Shown: piece after piece, positions 1-9,422 of the stretch
Numbering within the stretch: the first letter of the stretch is position 1
Layout of the letters: every line of letters starts with the position of its first letter
Origin: Novosphingobium sp. Chol11
GTDB taxonomy: Bacteria; Pseudomonadota; Alphaproteobacteria; Sphingomonadales; Sphingomonadaceae
Assembly (NCBI RefSeq): GCF_900218065.1
Contig: NZ_OBMU01000001.1
Coordinates: 1 to 64,000 of the forward strand
Reading direction: 5' to 3'
DNA: 64,000 bases
The notes under the pieces: generated by a model
What the model saw: the letters and a program-made list of their open reading frames with translations, nothing else
What the model was told of the DNA's origin: nothing
The model's database searches: none
Position numbers and translations under genes: made by a program

Positions 1-136
1 TCCGTTTCAGCGCCGTGTTGGCGTCGTTCCGTCCGGTGAGGCGGCATATATGGAGGGGTTCTCGAACCGTCAAACAGTTTTTGCATTTTTGTTTCAGAAA
101 TTTTTGGACTTCCTGCTTTAGGGGTCGATCGGGCGC

Positions 137-1651
137 ATGGTGCGCCAGAGGGATGGGTTTAGAATGGCTTTGCAGGATGCCGACGCAGATGATGCGGGCT
201 TTGGCGCGCGCATAAGAAGCGCGCTCTTCTGGCGATCAGGCAGCCAGATCCTGTCGCAGATGATCAGTTGGGTCGTCACATTGGCAGTGATCCGGCTGCT
301 CGATCCTGCGGATTACGGCCTGTTCGCGATGACGCAGGTGATCCTGAACTTCGCGACTTTCCTCAACGGCTATGGATTGGTGAGCGCGCTGGTTCAGTCG
401 GAGACGCTCGATTCGCATAAGCTGCGCCAGGCATTTGGCATCATGCTGCTGCTGAACGGCGGCCTTGCCCTGGCGCAGTTGATGATCGCGCCGTGGGCAG
501 CCGATTATTATGACCAACCCATGGTGGCGGACCTGCTGCGGGTGCAGGCGCTGCTTTACCTGTCGACTCCCTTCATCTCCATCCCTGAAGCGCTCATGGG
601 GCGGGCGCTGGATTTCAAGCGGCCTGCCCTGGTCAACCTGATAGCGGCAGCGGCATCAGCCGCTGTAGCCCTGACAGGTGCGCTGTCAGGATGGGGGGTC
701 TGGACGCTGGTATTTGCACCGATGGCGGGCTTTTGGGTCAAGGCGGTGGGCTATATCATCGCTACGGGCTTCCGACCGATTCCCAGCTTTGATTTTCGGG
801 GTACGGGCGCGATGGTCGCCTATGGCGCATCGCTGCTCGGCGGCCAGCTTTTCTGGATCATCCAGAGCCAGGCGGATATCTTCATCGGCGGTCGCGCGCT
901 CAATCCCCATCAGCTTGGTCTTTATGCCGAAGCCCTCTTTCTGACGCAGATCTTCGTGTCCAAATTCATCCCCCCGCTGAACGACGTCGCCTTTCCCGCC
1001 TATGCGCGGATGCAAAAGGATCCGGCGCGAATCGCCTGGTCATTCTGCAAGGCCGTGCGGCTGCTGCTGCTCATTTCCTGCCCTGTATATCTCGGCATGG
1101 CGGTTACTGCCGAGCCGTTGGTGGAAACCCTTTTCGGAGCGAAGTGGCTGGAGATGGCGCCCTTTGTGTCGGTCCTGGCGCTCTCCATGCCGTTCATGAC
1201 GCTGCAGGTCATGTTCGCCCCGGTGAGCAATGCCCTCGGGCGTCCTGGGACTACGGCGCGAATCGCCGCCGTGGGGGCTGTGCTGATGCCGATCGCATTC
1301 CTGCTGGGCATTCGATTCGGAGCGATCGGCTTGGCCTGGGCGTGGCTTGGGGCCTTCCCGTTGCTAACCGCGGTCACTGCGCGCCTTGCCGGGGGAGCGA
1401 TGGGATTGCGGCTGATGGACCTGATTCGCGCTGCGGCTCCGGGCCTTGGCTGTTCCATTATGATGGCGGGGATAGTGCTGATTGTCGATTCGCTGCTGCC
1501 CCCACTGCCGGCACTGGTGCGGCTTTGCGTCCTGGTGCCTTCAGGCGCCCTCGCCTTTCTTGCCGCGCTGATGCTTTGCGCGCGCGGTACATTGATGGAA
1601 CTCGTCAGCCTGGTGGTGAGGCGGACAGCGCCACAGCCCGCCCCCGCCTGA
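137..1651 (+). CDS. Polysaccharide/lipopolysaccharide flippase (Wzx-like)
   Basis: Predicted polytopic inner-membrane protein of 504 residues that probably flips a lipid-linked saccharide unit across the membrane. The translation alternates about 12 to 14 hydrophobic helices with short polar loops from residue ~30 to ~490. It begins with the layout usual for MOP/PST-superfamily exporters: a short cytoplasmic tail, a first helix, then an RLLDPADYGLF segment. An internal ATG at 164 (MALQDAD) has a GAGGGA box ten bases upstream and may be the true start; either start leaves the whole membrane domain intact. No glycosyltransferase or polymerase genes are next to it, so the transported saccharide cannot be named. 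The family is fairly sure, the substrate unknown. Confidence 0.85.
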   Translation: MVRQRDGFRMALQDADADDAGFGARIRSALFWRSGSQILSQMISWVVTLAVIRLLDPADYGLFAMTQVILNFATFLNGYGLVSALVQSETLDSHKLRQAFGIMLLLNGGLALAQLMIAPWAADYYDQPMVADLLRVQALLYLSTPFISIPEALMGRALDFKRPALVNLIAAAASAAVALTGALSGWGVWTLVFAPMAGFWVKAVGYIIATGFRPIPSFDFRGTGAMVAYGASLLGGQLFWIIQSQADIFIGGRALNPHQLGLYAEALFLTQIFVSKFIPPLNDVAFPAYARMQKDPARIAWSFCKAVRLLLLISCPVYLGMAVTAEPLVETLFGAKWLEMAPFVSVLALSMPFMTLQVMFAPVSNALGRPGTTARIAAVGAVLMPIAFLLGIRFGAIGLAWAWLGAFPLLTAVTARLAGGAMGLRLMDLIRAAAPGLGCSIMMAGIVLIVDSLLPPLPALVRLCVLVPSGALAFLAALMLCARGTLMELVSLVVRRTAPQPAPA

Positions 1652-1652
1652 C

Positions 1653-2081
1653 TTACGCCGACTGTATGTAATCGCGCAGTGCTGCTGCTTCCGATTCGAT
1701 GCTGTCGATCCGGAATTTGACGAGGTCGCCAATCGACACGAGACCTGTCAGCCTACCATCGACAACAACAGGAAGGTGGCGGACCCGCTTCTTCGTCATG
1801 AGTGACAGGCAATGGATCACCGGTGTCTTGTCATCGGTGGTTATGGGAGGAGCGGTCATCACATCCCCCACCCTGCGTTCCAGCACCGACGCGCCATCTC
1901 GCGCAATTTGATGGACGAGGTCGCGTTCGGAGAAAATCCCGAGCACCTGACCATCATCGACAACAGGCACGCAGCCGATCCGCCGTTCGGACAAGAGCTG
2001 GACTACCGATAGCACGCTGTCCTCCGGTCGGACCTGGGTGACCTCATGGCCTTTGCCCTGCAGTATCGCGGTGATCGTCAT
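1653..2081 (-). CDS. CBS-domain protein (two CBS repeats)
   Basis: Stand-alone regulatory protein of 142 residues made almost entirely of two CBS motifs, at about residues 8-63 and 75-130. Each has the typical end of a CBS unit: GIFSERDLVHQIA in the first and GLVSIGDLVKFRI in the second. Paired CBS domains form a Bateman module that binds adenosyl ligands such as AMP, ATP or NAD. No enzymatic or transporter domain is attached, so the partner is unknown. The ATG is preceded by AAGGAG at good spacing. The gene is convergent with the flippase, with a one-base gap between stops. Family certain, role unknown. Confidence 0.9.
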   Translation of the reverse strand: MTITAILQGKGHEVTQVRPEDSVLSVVQLLSERRIGCVPVVDDGQVLGIFSERDLVHQIARDGASVLERRVGDVMTAPPITTDDKTPVIHCLSLMTKKRVRHLPVVVDGRLTGLVSIGDLVKFRIDSIESEAAALRDYIQSA

Positions 2082-2107
2082 GCCCCGTCTCCTTGCGTTC
2101 AGACATT

Positions 2108-2455
2108 ATGCGTCCGTCCCTTGATGATCCCACTTTCGTTCCCCAAAGAAAAGGGATGAGAGATAAACAGGGCCTGGACGATCCACGGATCGCAGCGACC
2201 GCCTGGGGGCGGTTTCGGCGCATCATGCTTTGGATGGCGCTTGGCGGAGCCTTGTGCGTTGGCGTGGCACTGGGCTGCCTTCGCCTATGGGCTGGCCCGA
2301 TGCCCTTGCACATGGTCCTGGCCACCGTCATCGGCGTCTGGTTGACCTTCATGCTGGGGACCGGCCTGATGGCCTTGGTATTCCTTTCGAGTGGGACGGG
2401 CCACGATGATCAGGTCATGGACCCACTAAAGGACGAGGTATCCATCGATGACTGA
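2108..2455 (+). CDS. Small two-helix membrane protein, unknown function
   Basis: A 115-residue protein with a polar, charged N-terminal third and two hydrophobic segments (about IMLWMALGGALCVGVALGCL and MVLATVIGVWLTFMLGTGLM), followed by an acidic tail. I do not recognise a named family. It is probably a real gene: its 3' end overlaps the start of the thioesterase gene by eight bases on the same strand, which suggests co-translation. An upstream TTG at 2093 would add five residues. The ATG at 2108 is preferred only because it is an ATG, since no clear ribosome-binding site is visible. The membrane topology is inferred from hydrophobicity alone. Confidence 0.6.
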   Translation: MRPSLDDPTFVPQRKGMRDKQGLDDPRIAATAWGRFRRIMLWMALGGALCVGVALGCLRLWAGPMPLHMVLATVIGVWLTFMLGTGLMALVFLSSGTGHDDQVMDPLKDEVSIDD

Positions 2456-2825
2456 AAAGAGGGGCGAACTGGTTCTGCGGGTGGTGCCCGGCATTACCGA
2501 GATCAACAGCAACGGCCATATTTTCGGCGGATGGATCTTAAGCCAAATGGATATCGCCGGAGGGATCGTGGCGGGCCGATTGGCTGAAGGCGCAGTGGCG
2601 ACGGTGGCTATCGACGGCATGAAATTCATTTCGCCGATGCTGCTTGGCGATATCGTGACAGTATATGCGCATGAAGAACGGCGCGGTCGAACGTCCCTCG
2701 GCATTCGCGTAGATGTGGTGGCGACACGTGGGACGGATCAGCGGCAGATCGACCTGACGAGCGGTATCTTCACCTTCGTCGCGCTTGACGATCAACATCG
2801 GCCACGCGTGTTGCCCGCGCGCTGA
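2448..2825 (+). CDS. Acyl-CoA thioesterase, hotdog fold (YciA-like)
   Basis: Probable cytoplasmic acyl-CoA thioesterase of 125 residues, hydrolysing acyl-CoA to free acid and CoA. It matches the YciA/acyl-CoA hydrolase group of hotdog-fold enzymes. The signature near residues 20-35 reads NSNGHIFGGWILSQMD, with the conserved Asn, the His-Ile-Phe-Gly-Gly turn and the Asp at the start of the central helix. A later FISPMLLGD stretch fits the second strand-helix element. The length is that of a single-domain member. GGACGAGG lies upstream of the ATG, and the start overlaps the preceding membrane-protein gene. Chain-length specificity cannot be read from the sequence. Confidence 0.88.
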   Translation: MTEKRGELVLRVVPGITEINSNGHIFGGWILSQMDIAGGIVAGRLAEGAVATVAIDGMKFISPMLLGDIVTVYAHEERRGRTSLGIRVDVVATRGTDQRQIDLTSGIFTFVALDDQHRPRVLPAR

Positions 2826-2838
2826 GTTGCCGCAGCCG

Positions 2839-2873
2839 AAAAGAAAAAGGGAGCGGCGCGTACGCCACTCCCT
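2839..2873 (-). terminator. Rho-independent terminator of the DUF4167 gene
   Basis: Read on the minus strand, an 11-base stem (2873-2863 with 2858-2848, one G-U pair) closes a four-base loop and runs straight into a T-rich tract (TTTTTCTTTT, plus-strand bases 2848-2839). It sits 42 bases beyond the DUF4167 stop codon. The U-tract is on the minus-strand side only, so it does not serve the thioesterase gene coming from the other side. Confidence 0.88.
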
Positions 2874-2914
2874 CTAAAACCCGTTTCGCTGTTTATCCGA
2901 AGCGAAACGCTAGA

Positions 2915-3691
2915 TCATTCCGCCGCTTCGGCAGCCGGACGCGCGCGGCGCGTACGCTTGCGCGGCGCTTCCTCGGCAGCGGGCTCGCTGTCATTGTCGG
3001 CACGGGCAATCGAAGGCGGCAGGACGGAAAGGTCGAGCCCTTCGCTGCCTTCAGACTTTGCCACATCCACCTTCCGGGGACGGCCGCGACGGGCGCGGGG
3101 CGCTTCCGCTGCTGCCGCAGCTTCCGTTTCAGCCTGAGGTTCAGGCGCACGCTCTGCGACCGGTGCCGGAACTTCCGGGGCTTCTTCCTCCTGCCGCTCG
3201 GCCACTTCATAGGCTGGGCGCTCGCGGCGCGGGCGGTCGCGGCGGTTACGGTTGTCGCGATTATCCTGCTGGTCACGCTGCTGATCGCGGCGGCGATCGC
3301 CTTCATAGCCACGCTCGAACTGCTGCTGCGGTTCGCTACGATTGTCGTCGCCCGCGAAGTCCGGGGCGTCGAAATCATCGCCTTCATAATCGCCATTGTC
3401 TTCCGGACGGCGGAAGCGCTGCTGCTGCTCCTCCTGCCGGGCGCGATTGTCGGCCAGCACGCGGAAATAATGGTCCGCGAACTGCAGATAATATTCCGCA
3501 TTCACACGGTCGCCCGCCATCTGGGCGTCGCGAGCCATATTCTTGTACTTTTCGAGAAGCTGGACCGCGTTACCGCGTGCGCGGCTATCAATCCGGTTGC
3601 CGCTATCGCCGCCGCCCCGGTTGCCGCCACCCGGACGTCCGTTATTGTTCCGGCCGCGATTACGGCGACCGGCCTGCCTGTTGTTGATCAA
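2915..3691 (-). CDS. DUF4167 family protein, Arg-rich (putative RNA-binding)
   Basis: Protein of 258 residues with the alphaproteobacterial DUF4167 domain in its first ~80 residues: a basic Arg/Asn/Gly start (INNRQAGRRNRGRNN), then the conserved helix around NAVQLLEKYKNMARDAQMAGDRV up to the ADHYFRVL segment. The rest is low complexity, with Arg/Asp/Gln-rich then Glu/Ala/Pro-rich stretches and a basic end. That composition suggests RNA or ribosome contact, but this is inference. The start codon is TTG, supported by AAGGA seven bases upstream and by the family's usual N-terminus. It is transcribed away from a 425-base gene-free stretch and ends in a clear terminator. Confidence 0.85.
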   Translation of the reverse strand: MINNRQAGRRNRGRNNNGRPGGGNRGGGDSGNRIDSRARGNAVQLLEKYKNMARDAQMAGDRVNAEYYLQFADHYFRVLADNRARQEEQQQRFRRPEDNGDYEGDDFDAPDFAGDDNRSEPQQQFERGYEGDRRRDQQRDQQDNRDNRNRRDRPRRERPAYEVAERQEEEAPEVPAPVAERAPEPQAETEAAAAAEAPRARRGRPRKVDVAKSEGSEGLDLSVLPPSIARADNDSEPAAEEAPRKRTRRARPAAEAAE

Positions 3692-4116
3692 GAGCTGGTC
3701 CTTGCGTTCACTTTGCCATCATTCACTGAAAACATCGTTCAGTCGCATCCTAAAACACCGCCTGCTCATCAGGCCGGGTAGGGCTCCGCCGGACAGGGGC
3801 TGTGCGACAACCCTTGCCCTTACGCTGCCAGAGGCGCCTGCGCAGCAGCGCCATCGTGACTTTGAAGGAGCGGGAAAACGGCCTTTTCTCAGCTAAGCCC
3901 CACAGGGCAGATCCTCAGGATAATGCCGTCCCTGCTCTCCATGTAGTGTCTTTGCGGAGATAAACCAAGCAATTTTCACTTGAGCCGAAGCGATTCCGGC
4001 GAGTTTGGCGGGCGAACCCATAGGTGGTCGTCCGCAGCCGTCAACGCGGCGCGATACAGCGCGGTAAAACCAGCATATTTCCCGCTCTTGAAGCGGCTCC
4101 GGCGCGCCCTCGCCTT
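3692..4116. other. Gene-free 425-base stretch between prmC and DUF4167
   Basis: Both neighbours are on the minus strand, so this holds the 3' flank of prmC and the promoter and leader of the DUF4167 gene. I see no convincing coding frame, tRNA, tmRNA or RNase P core motif and no strong terminator. The prmC frame stays open for about 46 codons past its stop, which is not unusual at this GC content. The length leaves room for an unrecognised leader RNA. Confidence 0.5.
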
Positions 4117-4944
4117 TCAGGATTCCGAGGGGCGAGTGGCGATCAGGCAGCGGTCGTGCCCTGCCATGTCCTTGCGGACCGCTACGCCAAGTCTCTCCGC
4201 GCGAAGCAGCCCGGATACGCTTTCCCTCTGGTCATGGCCGATCTCGATGGCAGCCACGCCGCCATCCGTGAGAAGCCCGGCGATCATGGGCGCGATACGC
4301 CGATAGTCGTCCAGACCATCTGCTCCCGCAAAGAGAGCGCTTGCGGGTTCGTGCAGCACGTCGCCGGTCAATTCCTCTTCGCTCGCAATATAGGGCGGGT
4401 TGGCCAGGATGAGGTCAAAAGGTTCGGTCATCCCCTCCGCCCAATCCCCCAACCGAAAAGACGCCCGCCCGGCAAGGCCGAGACGTTCGGCATTAACTTG
4501 CGCCACGGCGAGCGCTCTAGAGGAAAGATCTACTCCAATCCCGCTCGCTCGCGGCCATTGATCAAGCGCCGCGAGCAGCAGCGCGCCTGATCCAGTGCCC
4601 AGGTCCAGTATCCGTTCCGGCGAACGATCCTTGAAATGCTCGATCGCCGCCTCGATCAACGTTTCGGTATCGGGGCGAGGGATCAGCACATCGGGCGTGA
4701 CCCGCAGGCTGATCGTCCAGAAATCCCGAACGCCGGTGATATAGGCGATGGGTTCACCGCCAAGCCGCCGGTCGAGAAGAGCGGCGAAGCCATCGGGCAC
4801 GGACAGATCCTGCTGGCGAAGCAGCAACGCATTCCGATTCAGGCCCAGCGCGTGCGCGAGCAGCAGTTCGGCATCAAGGCGCGGCGTGCCGCTGACCTTG
4901 TCGAGACGCGCAGCCGCATCGCGGAGCGCTTGGGCGATGCTCAC
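4117..4944 (-). CDS. prmC: Release factor glutamine methyltransferase
   Basis: Transfers a methyl group from S-adenosylmethionine to the glutamine of the GGQ motif of release factors RF1 and RF2. The 275-residue protein has the family's N-terminal helical substrate-recognition domain, [10 protein letters not shown] at 62-71, RPDTE at 90-94, the SAM-binding DLGTGSG loop at 114-120 and the catalytic NPPY at 182-185. The GTG start shares four bases (GTGA) with the stop of prfA, whose product is its substrate, so the two are translationally coupled. The C-terminus ends normally with a [10 protein letters not shown] strand. Assignment is secure. Confidence 0.95.
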   Translation of the reverse strand: MSIAQALRDAAARLDKVSGTPRLDAELLLAHALGLNRNALLLRQQDLSVPDGFAALLDRRLGGEPIAYITGVRDFWTISLRVTPDVLIPRPDTETLIEAAIEHFKDRSPERILDLGTGSGALLLAALDQWPRASGIGVDLSSRALAVAQVNAERLGLAGRASFRLGDWAEGMTEPFDLILANPPYIASEEELTGDVLHEPASALFAGADGLDDYRRIAPMIAGLLTDGGVAAIEIGHDQRESVSGLLRAERLGVAVRKDMAGHDRCLIATRPSES

Positions 4945-6032
4945 CCGATGCCATCCAGCTGGGCAAGGCGTGCGGCTTCATCCTCGGCAATCAGCGCATC
5001 GATGATTTCGGCCAGGCCTGCGCCTTCCAGGATTTCCGGCAAGCGATGCAGGGTCAGGTTGATACGGTGATCCGTCACGCGCCCTTGCGGGAAATTATAG
5101 GTGCGGATGCGTTCGGACCGGTCGCCTGATCCGACCATCGCCTTGCGCGCGCCTGCCTGCTCGCTCTGTGTCCGCTCGCGTTCCGCTTCGTAAAGACGGG
5201 CGCGCAGCACCTGCATGGCCTTTGCCTTGTTCTTGTGCTGCGATCGTTCGTCCTGCTGCGTCACGACGATGCCGCTGGGCAAGTGCGTGATCCGCACGGC
5301 ACTGTCGGTCGTATTCACATGCTGCCCGCCAGCGCCCGATGCGCGGTAGATGTCGATCTTGAGGTCGCTGTCGGCGATCTGCACATCGACCTCCTCGGGT
5401 TCCGGCAGGACAGCGACGGTCGCGGCGGAGGTATGGATGCGCCCGCCGCTTTCGGTCACGGGCACACGCTGCACCCGATGGACGCCACTCTCGAACTTGA
5501 GCTTGGCGAACACGCCTGCGCCCGTGATGCTGGCAACCACTTCCTTGAAGCCGCCGACTTCAGCAGCATTGGCGGAGATCATCTCCATCTTCCAGCCTTG
5601 GGCGTCGGCATAGCGCTGATACATGCGGAACAGGTCGCCCGCGAACAGCGCAGCCTCATCTCCACCGGTTCCGGCACGGATTTCCAGCATCGCCGGGCGC
5701 GCATCGGCTGCATCGCGCGGCAGCAGTTGCAGGGCCAGCGCACGCTCGGCGCCCGGCAGCTGGCTCTTGATCAGCTGCATTTCCTCCTGCGCCATCTCGC
5801 GCATCGCTGCGTCTGCGTCGGCGCCATCGCCACCCGCCATATATTCGAGCGCCTGAAGTTCCTGCCGAAGCCGCCGCACTTCATGCGCGGCGCGCGCGAC
5901 CGGCTCGATCTCCGCATATTCCTTCGACAACCGCACGAACTCCTCGGGCGCGAGGTCGGCACGCGTCATCGACGCCTGCACCTCGTCCCGGCGCGCCTCG
6001 ATCTGCGCGATGCGTTCGGCGGAAATATGCAT
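4941..6032 (-). CDS. prfA: Peptide chain release factor 1
   Basis: Class I release factor that recognises UAA and UAG stop codons on the ribosome and triggers peptidyl-tRNA hydrolysis. The 363-residue protein shows the RF1 stop-codon tripeptide region (PVT at 191-193, within [14 protein letters not shown]) and the GAGGQ motif at 233-237, whose Gln is methylated by PrmC. The ATG at 6032 overlaps the hisS stop by one base (TGATG); a TTG one codon upstream is also in frame. It lies in the order hisS-prfA-prmC, all on the minus strand with overlapping ends. A PVT rather than PAT anticodon-like tripeptide is normal in alphaproteobacteria. Confidence 0.96.
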   Translation of the reverse strand: MHISAERIAQIEARRDEVQASMTRADLAPEEFVRLSKEYAEIEPVARAAHEVRRLRQELQALEYMAGGDGADADAAMREMAQEEMQLIKSQLPGAERALALQLLPRDAADARPAMLEIRAGTGGDEAALFAGDLFRMYQRYADAQGWKMEMISANAAEVGGFKEVVASITGAGVFAKLKFESGVHRVQRVPVTESGGRIHTSAATVAVLPEPEEVDVQIADSDLKIDIYRASGAGGQHVNTTDSAVRITHLPSGIVVTQQDERSQHKNKAKAMQVLRARLYEAERERTQSEQAGARKAMVGSGDRSERIRTYNFPQGRVTDHRINLTLHRLPEILEGAGLAEIIDALIAEDEAARLAQLDGIG

Positions 6033-7309
6033 CAAAGGGCCGTCAGCTTCTCGACCAGTCCGGCCAACGGCACGGCCTGCTGTTCCCCGGACCGCAGATC
6101 GCGCAGACCCGCTTCTCCCCGAGTCAGTTCATCCTCGCCGATGATGACAGCCCAGGAGGCGCCCGAAGCATTGGCGCGCTGCATCCGCTTCTTCATATTC
6201 CCCCGAAAACCTATGTCGCACATAATCCCGGCGCGGCGAAGATCAGCGACAAGGCCCGTCGCCCTCGCTTCTGCCACCTCGCCCAGCGGGATCATGACCA
6301 CTGTAGGCGCGGAAGGTTCCGGCGCATCCACCAGCATGGCGAGCCGCTCAATGCCCGCAGCCCAGCCAACGGCGGGCGTAGCCGGGCCGCCAAGATTCTC
6401 GATCAACCCGTCATAGCGTCCGCCGCCAAGCACGGTGCCCTGTGCGCCCAGCCGGTCGGTGATGAACTCGAACGCGGTGTGGCGGTAATAATCAAGACCG
6501 CGCACCAGCCGGGGGTTGCGCTGCCAAGCGACGCCCGCCGCGTCCAAGCCCGCCGTCACCTTATCGAAGAAAGCACGGGCCTCGTCGGTCAAATAGGCAT
6601 CGATCTCGGGGGCGGTGTCCGCCACAGGCCGATCGCGCGGGTCCTTGCTGTCGAGGATGCGAAGCGGGTTGCGGCTCAGCCGGTCGAGACTTTCCTCTGA
6701 AAGCTGATCGCGATGCGCTTCGAAATGGGCGACTAGCGCGGTGCGCCAGGCGTCACGGCTTTGCGCGTCACCCAGCGTGTTGAGGTTCAGCGTGACGCCC
6801 TCGGAAACGCCAAGTTCGCGCAGCAACTGATCGGCAAAGACCAGCAGCTCGATATCCGCTCCCGCCTCACCTGCGCCGATGATTTCGGCGTCCAGCTGGT
6901 GGAACTGGCGAAAGCGGCCTTTTTGCGGACGCTCGTAACGGAACAGTGGGCCATGGGTTGCCACTTTGAGCGGCGCATATTGCTGCCAGCCTTCGGTGAC
7001 ATAGGCCCGCGCGATCCCCGCGGTGAATTCGGGACGAAGCGTGATGCTGTCCCCGCCGCGGTCCTCGAAGGTGTACATCTCTTTCGAAACGACATCGGTA
7101 CTTTCGCCAAGCGAACGGGCGAATACGGCCGTTGCTTCAAACACCGGCACTTCGACCCGATGAAAGCCATAGAGCCTGCGGACGCGATCGAAGGTCGCGA
7201 TCACATGGGCAAAGCGTTCCTGGAACGCGTCAGCGGTGCCCCCCAGCATGTCCTGCGTGCCGCGCACCGCATTGGGTGTCTTTGGGCGCGGATTTTCGAT
7301 TTTCGCCAT
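6032..7309 (-). CDS. hisS: Histidyl-tRNA synthetase
   Basis: Class II aminoacyl-tRNA synthetase that charges tRNA-His, cytoplasmic. The 425-residue protein carries class II motif 2 (around [16 protein letters not shown]), the histidine-specific [11 protein letters not shown] segment in its second half, and the C-terminal anticodon-binding domain from about residue 330. The ATG at 7309 follows an AAGGCG box. It is the first gene of the hisS-prfA-prmC cluster and is divergent from the M61 peptidase gene, with a 152-base shared promoter region. Length and motifs are normal for the bacterial enzyme. Confidence 0.96.
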   Translation of the reverse strand: MAKIENPRPKTPNAVRGTQDMLGGTADAFQERFAHVIATFDRVRRLYGFHRVEVPVFEATAVFARSLGESTDVVSKEMYTFEDRGGDSITLRPEFTAGIARAYVTEGWQQYAPLKVATHGPLFRYERPQKGRFRQFHQLDAEIIGAGEAGADIELLVFADQLLRELGVSEGVTLNLNTLGDAQSRDAWRTALVAHFEAHRDQLSEESLDRLSRNPLRILDSKDPRDRPVADTAPEIDAYLTDEARAFFDKVTAGLDAAGVAWQRNPRLVRGLDYYRHTAFEFITDRLGAQGTVLGGGRYDGLIENLGGPATPAVGWAAGIERLAMLVDAPEPSAPTVVMIPLGEVAEARATGLVADLRRAGIMCDIGFRGNMKKRMQRANASGASWAVIIGEDELTRGEAGLRDLRSGEQQAVPLAGLVEKLTAL

Positions 7310-7461
7310 GGGGATGCGCCTTTAGCGGCAAAGAAGGCTCAAGGAAACGCGCTTTTTTATCACATAATGTCGCCGCTCTTCTTCCGGGTGGACGCGGTCA
7401 TCTTGGTTCGTCATGCTAATTTCATAAGGCATTCCTGCCGCGTCTTTTTTCGGAGACAGAC

Positions 7462-9381
7462 ATGATCCGCAGCCTCGCTGCCGCCCTCTTGCTTTCCACC
7501 GCCATCATCAGCCCGCTTGCTGCCCAGGATGCCGTAAGGTCAAAGCCTGCCGCACTGCCAGTGAACGACGCCGCTCCGGCGCCCCGCGACGCACCTTACC
7601 CCGGCGGCACGATCCGGCTGGAAGTCGATGCGACCGACACAACCCAGAGAATCTTTCGGGTAAAGGAGCATATTCCAGTCGCGACGAGCGGCCCCATGAC
7701 GCTGCTGGTGCCCGAATGGCTGCCGGGCAATCATGCGCCGCGCGGGCAGATCGAGAAGATCAGCGGGCTGACTTTCACCGCCGATGGCAAACCGGTCAGC
7801 TGGAAGCGCGATCCGCTCAACGTCTACGCCTTCATCATCGACGTGCCGCAGGGCACGCGCGAAGTCACAGCATCTTTCCAATTCCTGTCGGCTACCCAGC
7901 CCAATCAGGGCCGGGTCGTGGTGACGCCCAAGATGCTGAACATCCAATGGGAGTCGGTCTCGCTCTACCCCGCAGGCTATTATACGCGGCAGATTCCGAT
8001 CCAGGCGACAGTGACCTATCCCGACGGTTGGCAGGCGGCCACCGCCTTGCGTGGACAGAAGACCGGATCGACCGTCACCTATGAGACGATCGACTATGAG
8101 GCGCTGCAGGATTCGCCGGTCTTCGCCGGGCGCTATTTCAAGCCGGTGGACTTGGGCCACAACGTCACCCTCAACATCGTCGCCGACGAGGCGGATGAGC
8201 TGGAGGCCAAGCCTGACCAGATCGCCAAGCACAAGAAGCTGGTCGATGAAGCGGGGGCGCTGTTCGGCACCTATCATTTCGACCATTATGATTTCCTGTT
8301 CGCGATCACCGATGAAATGGGCGGCATCGGCCTTGAGCATCACCGTTCGTCGGAGAATCAGGTGGAACCGGGCTATTTCAAGAAGTGGAGCGACAGCGAC
8401 GCGCTGCTCGATCGCAACCTTCTGCCTCATGAATTCGTCCATAGCTGGGACGGCAAGTTCCGTCGCCCGGACCTTTTGTGGACGCCCGATTTCAACGTGC
8501 CGATGCAGGACAATCTGCTGTGGGTCTATGAAGGGCAGACGCAGTTCTGGGGCTATGTGCTGGGCGCGCGGTCTGGCCTGTTCACCAAGCAGGAAACGCT
8601 CGACGCCTATGCCCATATCGCGGCCAAGCTCGACACCACGCGCGGCCGTGAGTGGCGGGCGATGGAGGATACGACCCACGACCCGATCATTTCGGCTCGC
8701 CGTCCCAAGGGCTGGACCAGCTGGCAGCGGTCGGAGGACTATTATAATGAAGGATTGATGATCTGGCTGGAGGCCGACGCCATCATTCGCCGCCAAACAC
8801 GCGGTGCAAAGGGGCTGGACGATTTTGCAAAGGCATTCTTCGGCATCAATCCGGGCGATTGGGGACAGGTCGTCTATAATCGCGATGATGTCATCCGGAC
8901 GCTGAACGGCGTCGCGCCCTATGATTGGGGGGGCTTCTTTTCCCGACATGTCGACAGTACGACGCGGGAAACGCCCAAGGGCGGCTTCAGCATGGGCGGC
9001 TACAAGCTCGCCTATGGCGACACGCCCAACGCCTTCACCAAGGCGGCGGAAAGCGCAGGCAAGAATGTCGATCAAAGCTTTGGCGTCGGCATGATCGTCA
9101 AGAGCGACGGCGAGATCAGCAACGTCGTCTGGGACAGCGCTGCCTTCAAGGCCGGTCTGGTCACTGGCGCAAAGATCGTCGCGATCAATGGCGATGAATA
9201 TTCGGGCGAGGTCTTCAAGGCTGCGCTCAAGGCCGCCCAGCCGATGCAGATAATCGTCAAACAGGATAAATACTACCGCACTTTGACGCTCGCTTATTCC
9301 GGCGGCCTGCGCTATCCGCGCCTCGAAAAGACAGGAGAGGGTGACGGCAGCCTCGACCGGCTGCTCAAACCAAGGACATAA
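7462..9381 (+). CDS. M61 family glycyl aminopeptidase-like metallopeptidase with PDZ domain
   Basis: Exported zinc peptidase of 639 residues. Residues 1-21 form a signal peptide ending at LAAQ. The catalytic HEFVH lies at residues 323-327 within LLPHEFVHSW, the M61 zinc motif, followed by a conserved stretch rich in Trp and Tyr (YEGQTQFWGYVLG) that supplies the third zinc ligand. A PDZ-like module at about residues 530-590 (FGVGMIV to AKIVAINGDEY) ends the protein. M61 enzymes release N-terminal Gly or Ala, but the natural substrate here is unknown. It is probably periplasmic. Pyrophosphatase follows 41 bases downstream on the same strand. Confidence 0.9.
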   Translation: MIRSLAAALLLSTAIISPLAAQDAVRSKPAALPVNDAAPAPRDAPYPGGTIRLEVDATDTTQRIFRVKEHIPVATSGPMTLLVPEWLPGNHAPRGQIEKISGLTFTADGKPVSWKRDPLNVYAFIIDVPQGTREVTASFQFLSATQPNQGRVVVTPKMLNIQWESVSLYPAGYYTRQIPIQATVTYPDGWQAATALRGQKTGSTVTYETIDYEALQDSPVFAGRYFKPVDLGHNVTLNIVADEADELEAKPDQIAKHKKLVDEAGALFGTYHFDHYDFLFAITDEMGGIGLEHHRSSENQVEPGYFKKWSDSDALLDRNLLPHEFVHSWDGKFRRPDLLWTPDFNVPMQDNLLWVYEGQTQFWGYVLGARSGLFTKQETLDAYAHIAAKLDTTRGREWRAMEDTTHDPIISARRPKGWTSWQRSEDYYNEGLMIWLEADAIIRRQTRGAKGLDDFAKAFFGINPGDWGQVVYNRDDVIRTLNGVAPYDWGGFFSRHVDSTTRETPKGGFSMGGYKLAYGDTPNAFTKAAESAGKNVDQSFGVGMIVKSDGEISNVVWDSAAFKAGLVTGAKIVAINGDEYSGEVFKAALKAAQPMQIIVKQDKYYRTLTLAYSGGLRYPRLEKTGEGDGSLDRLLKPRT

Positions 9382-9422
9382 TCACCCGCAACGCCAACGT
9401 GCATCAAAAGGCTTTGAAGTCC

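Noticed and set aside
2726-2737. CACGTG inside the thioesterase gene as a possible parS
   Set aside because: Flanking bases (GACACGTGGGAC) break the GTT and AAC arms of the consensus, so it is only a chance E-box-like hexamer.
7540-9075. Open frame of 511 codons antisense to the M61 peptidase
   Set aside because: The plus-strand frame has a signal peptide, HEXXH and PDZ. The antisense frame has no domain and no ribosome-binding site.
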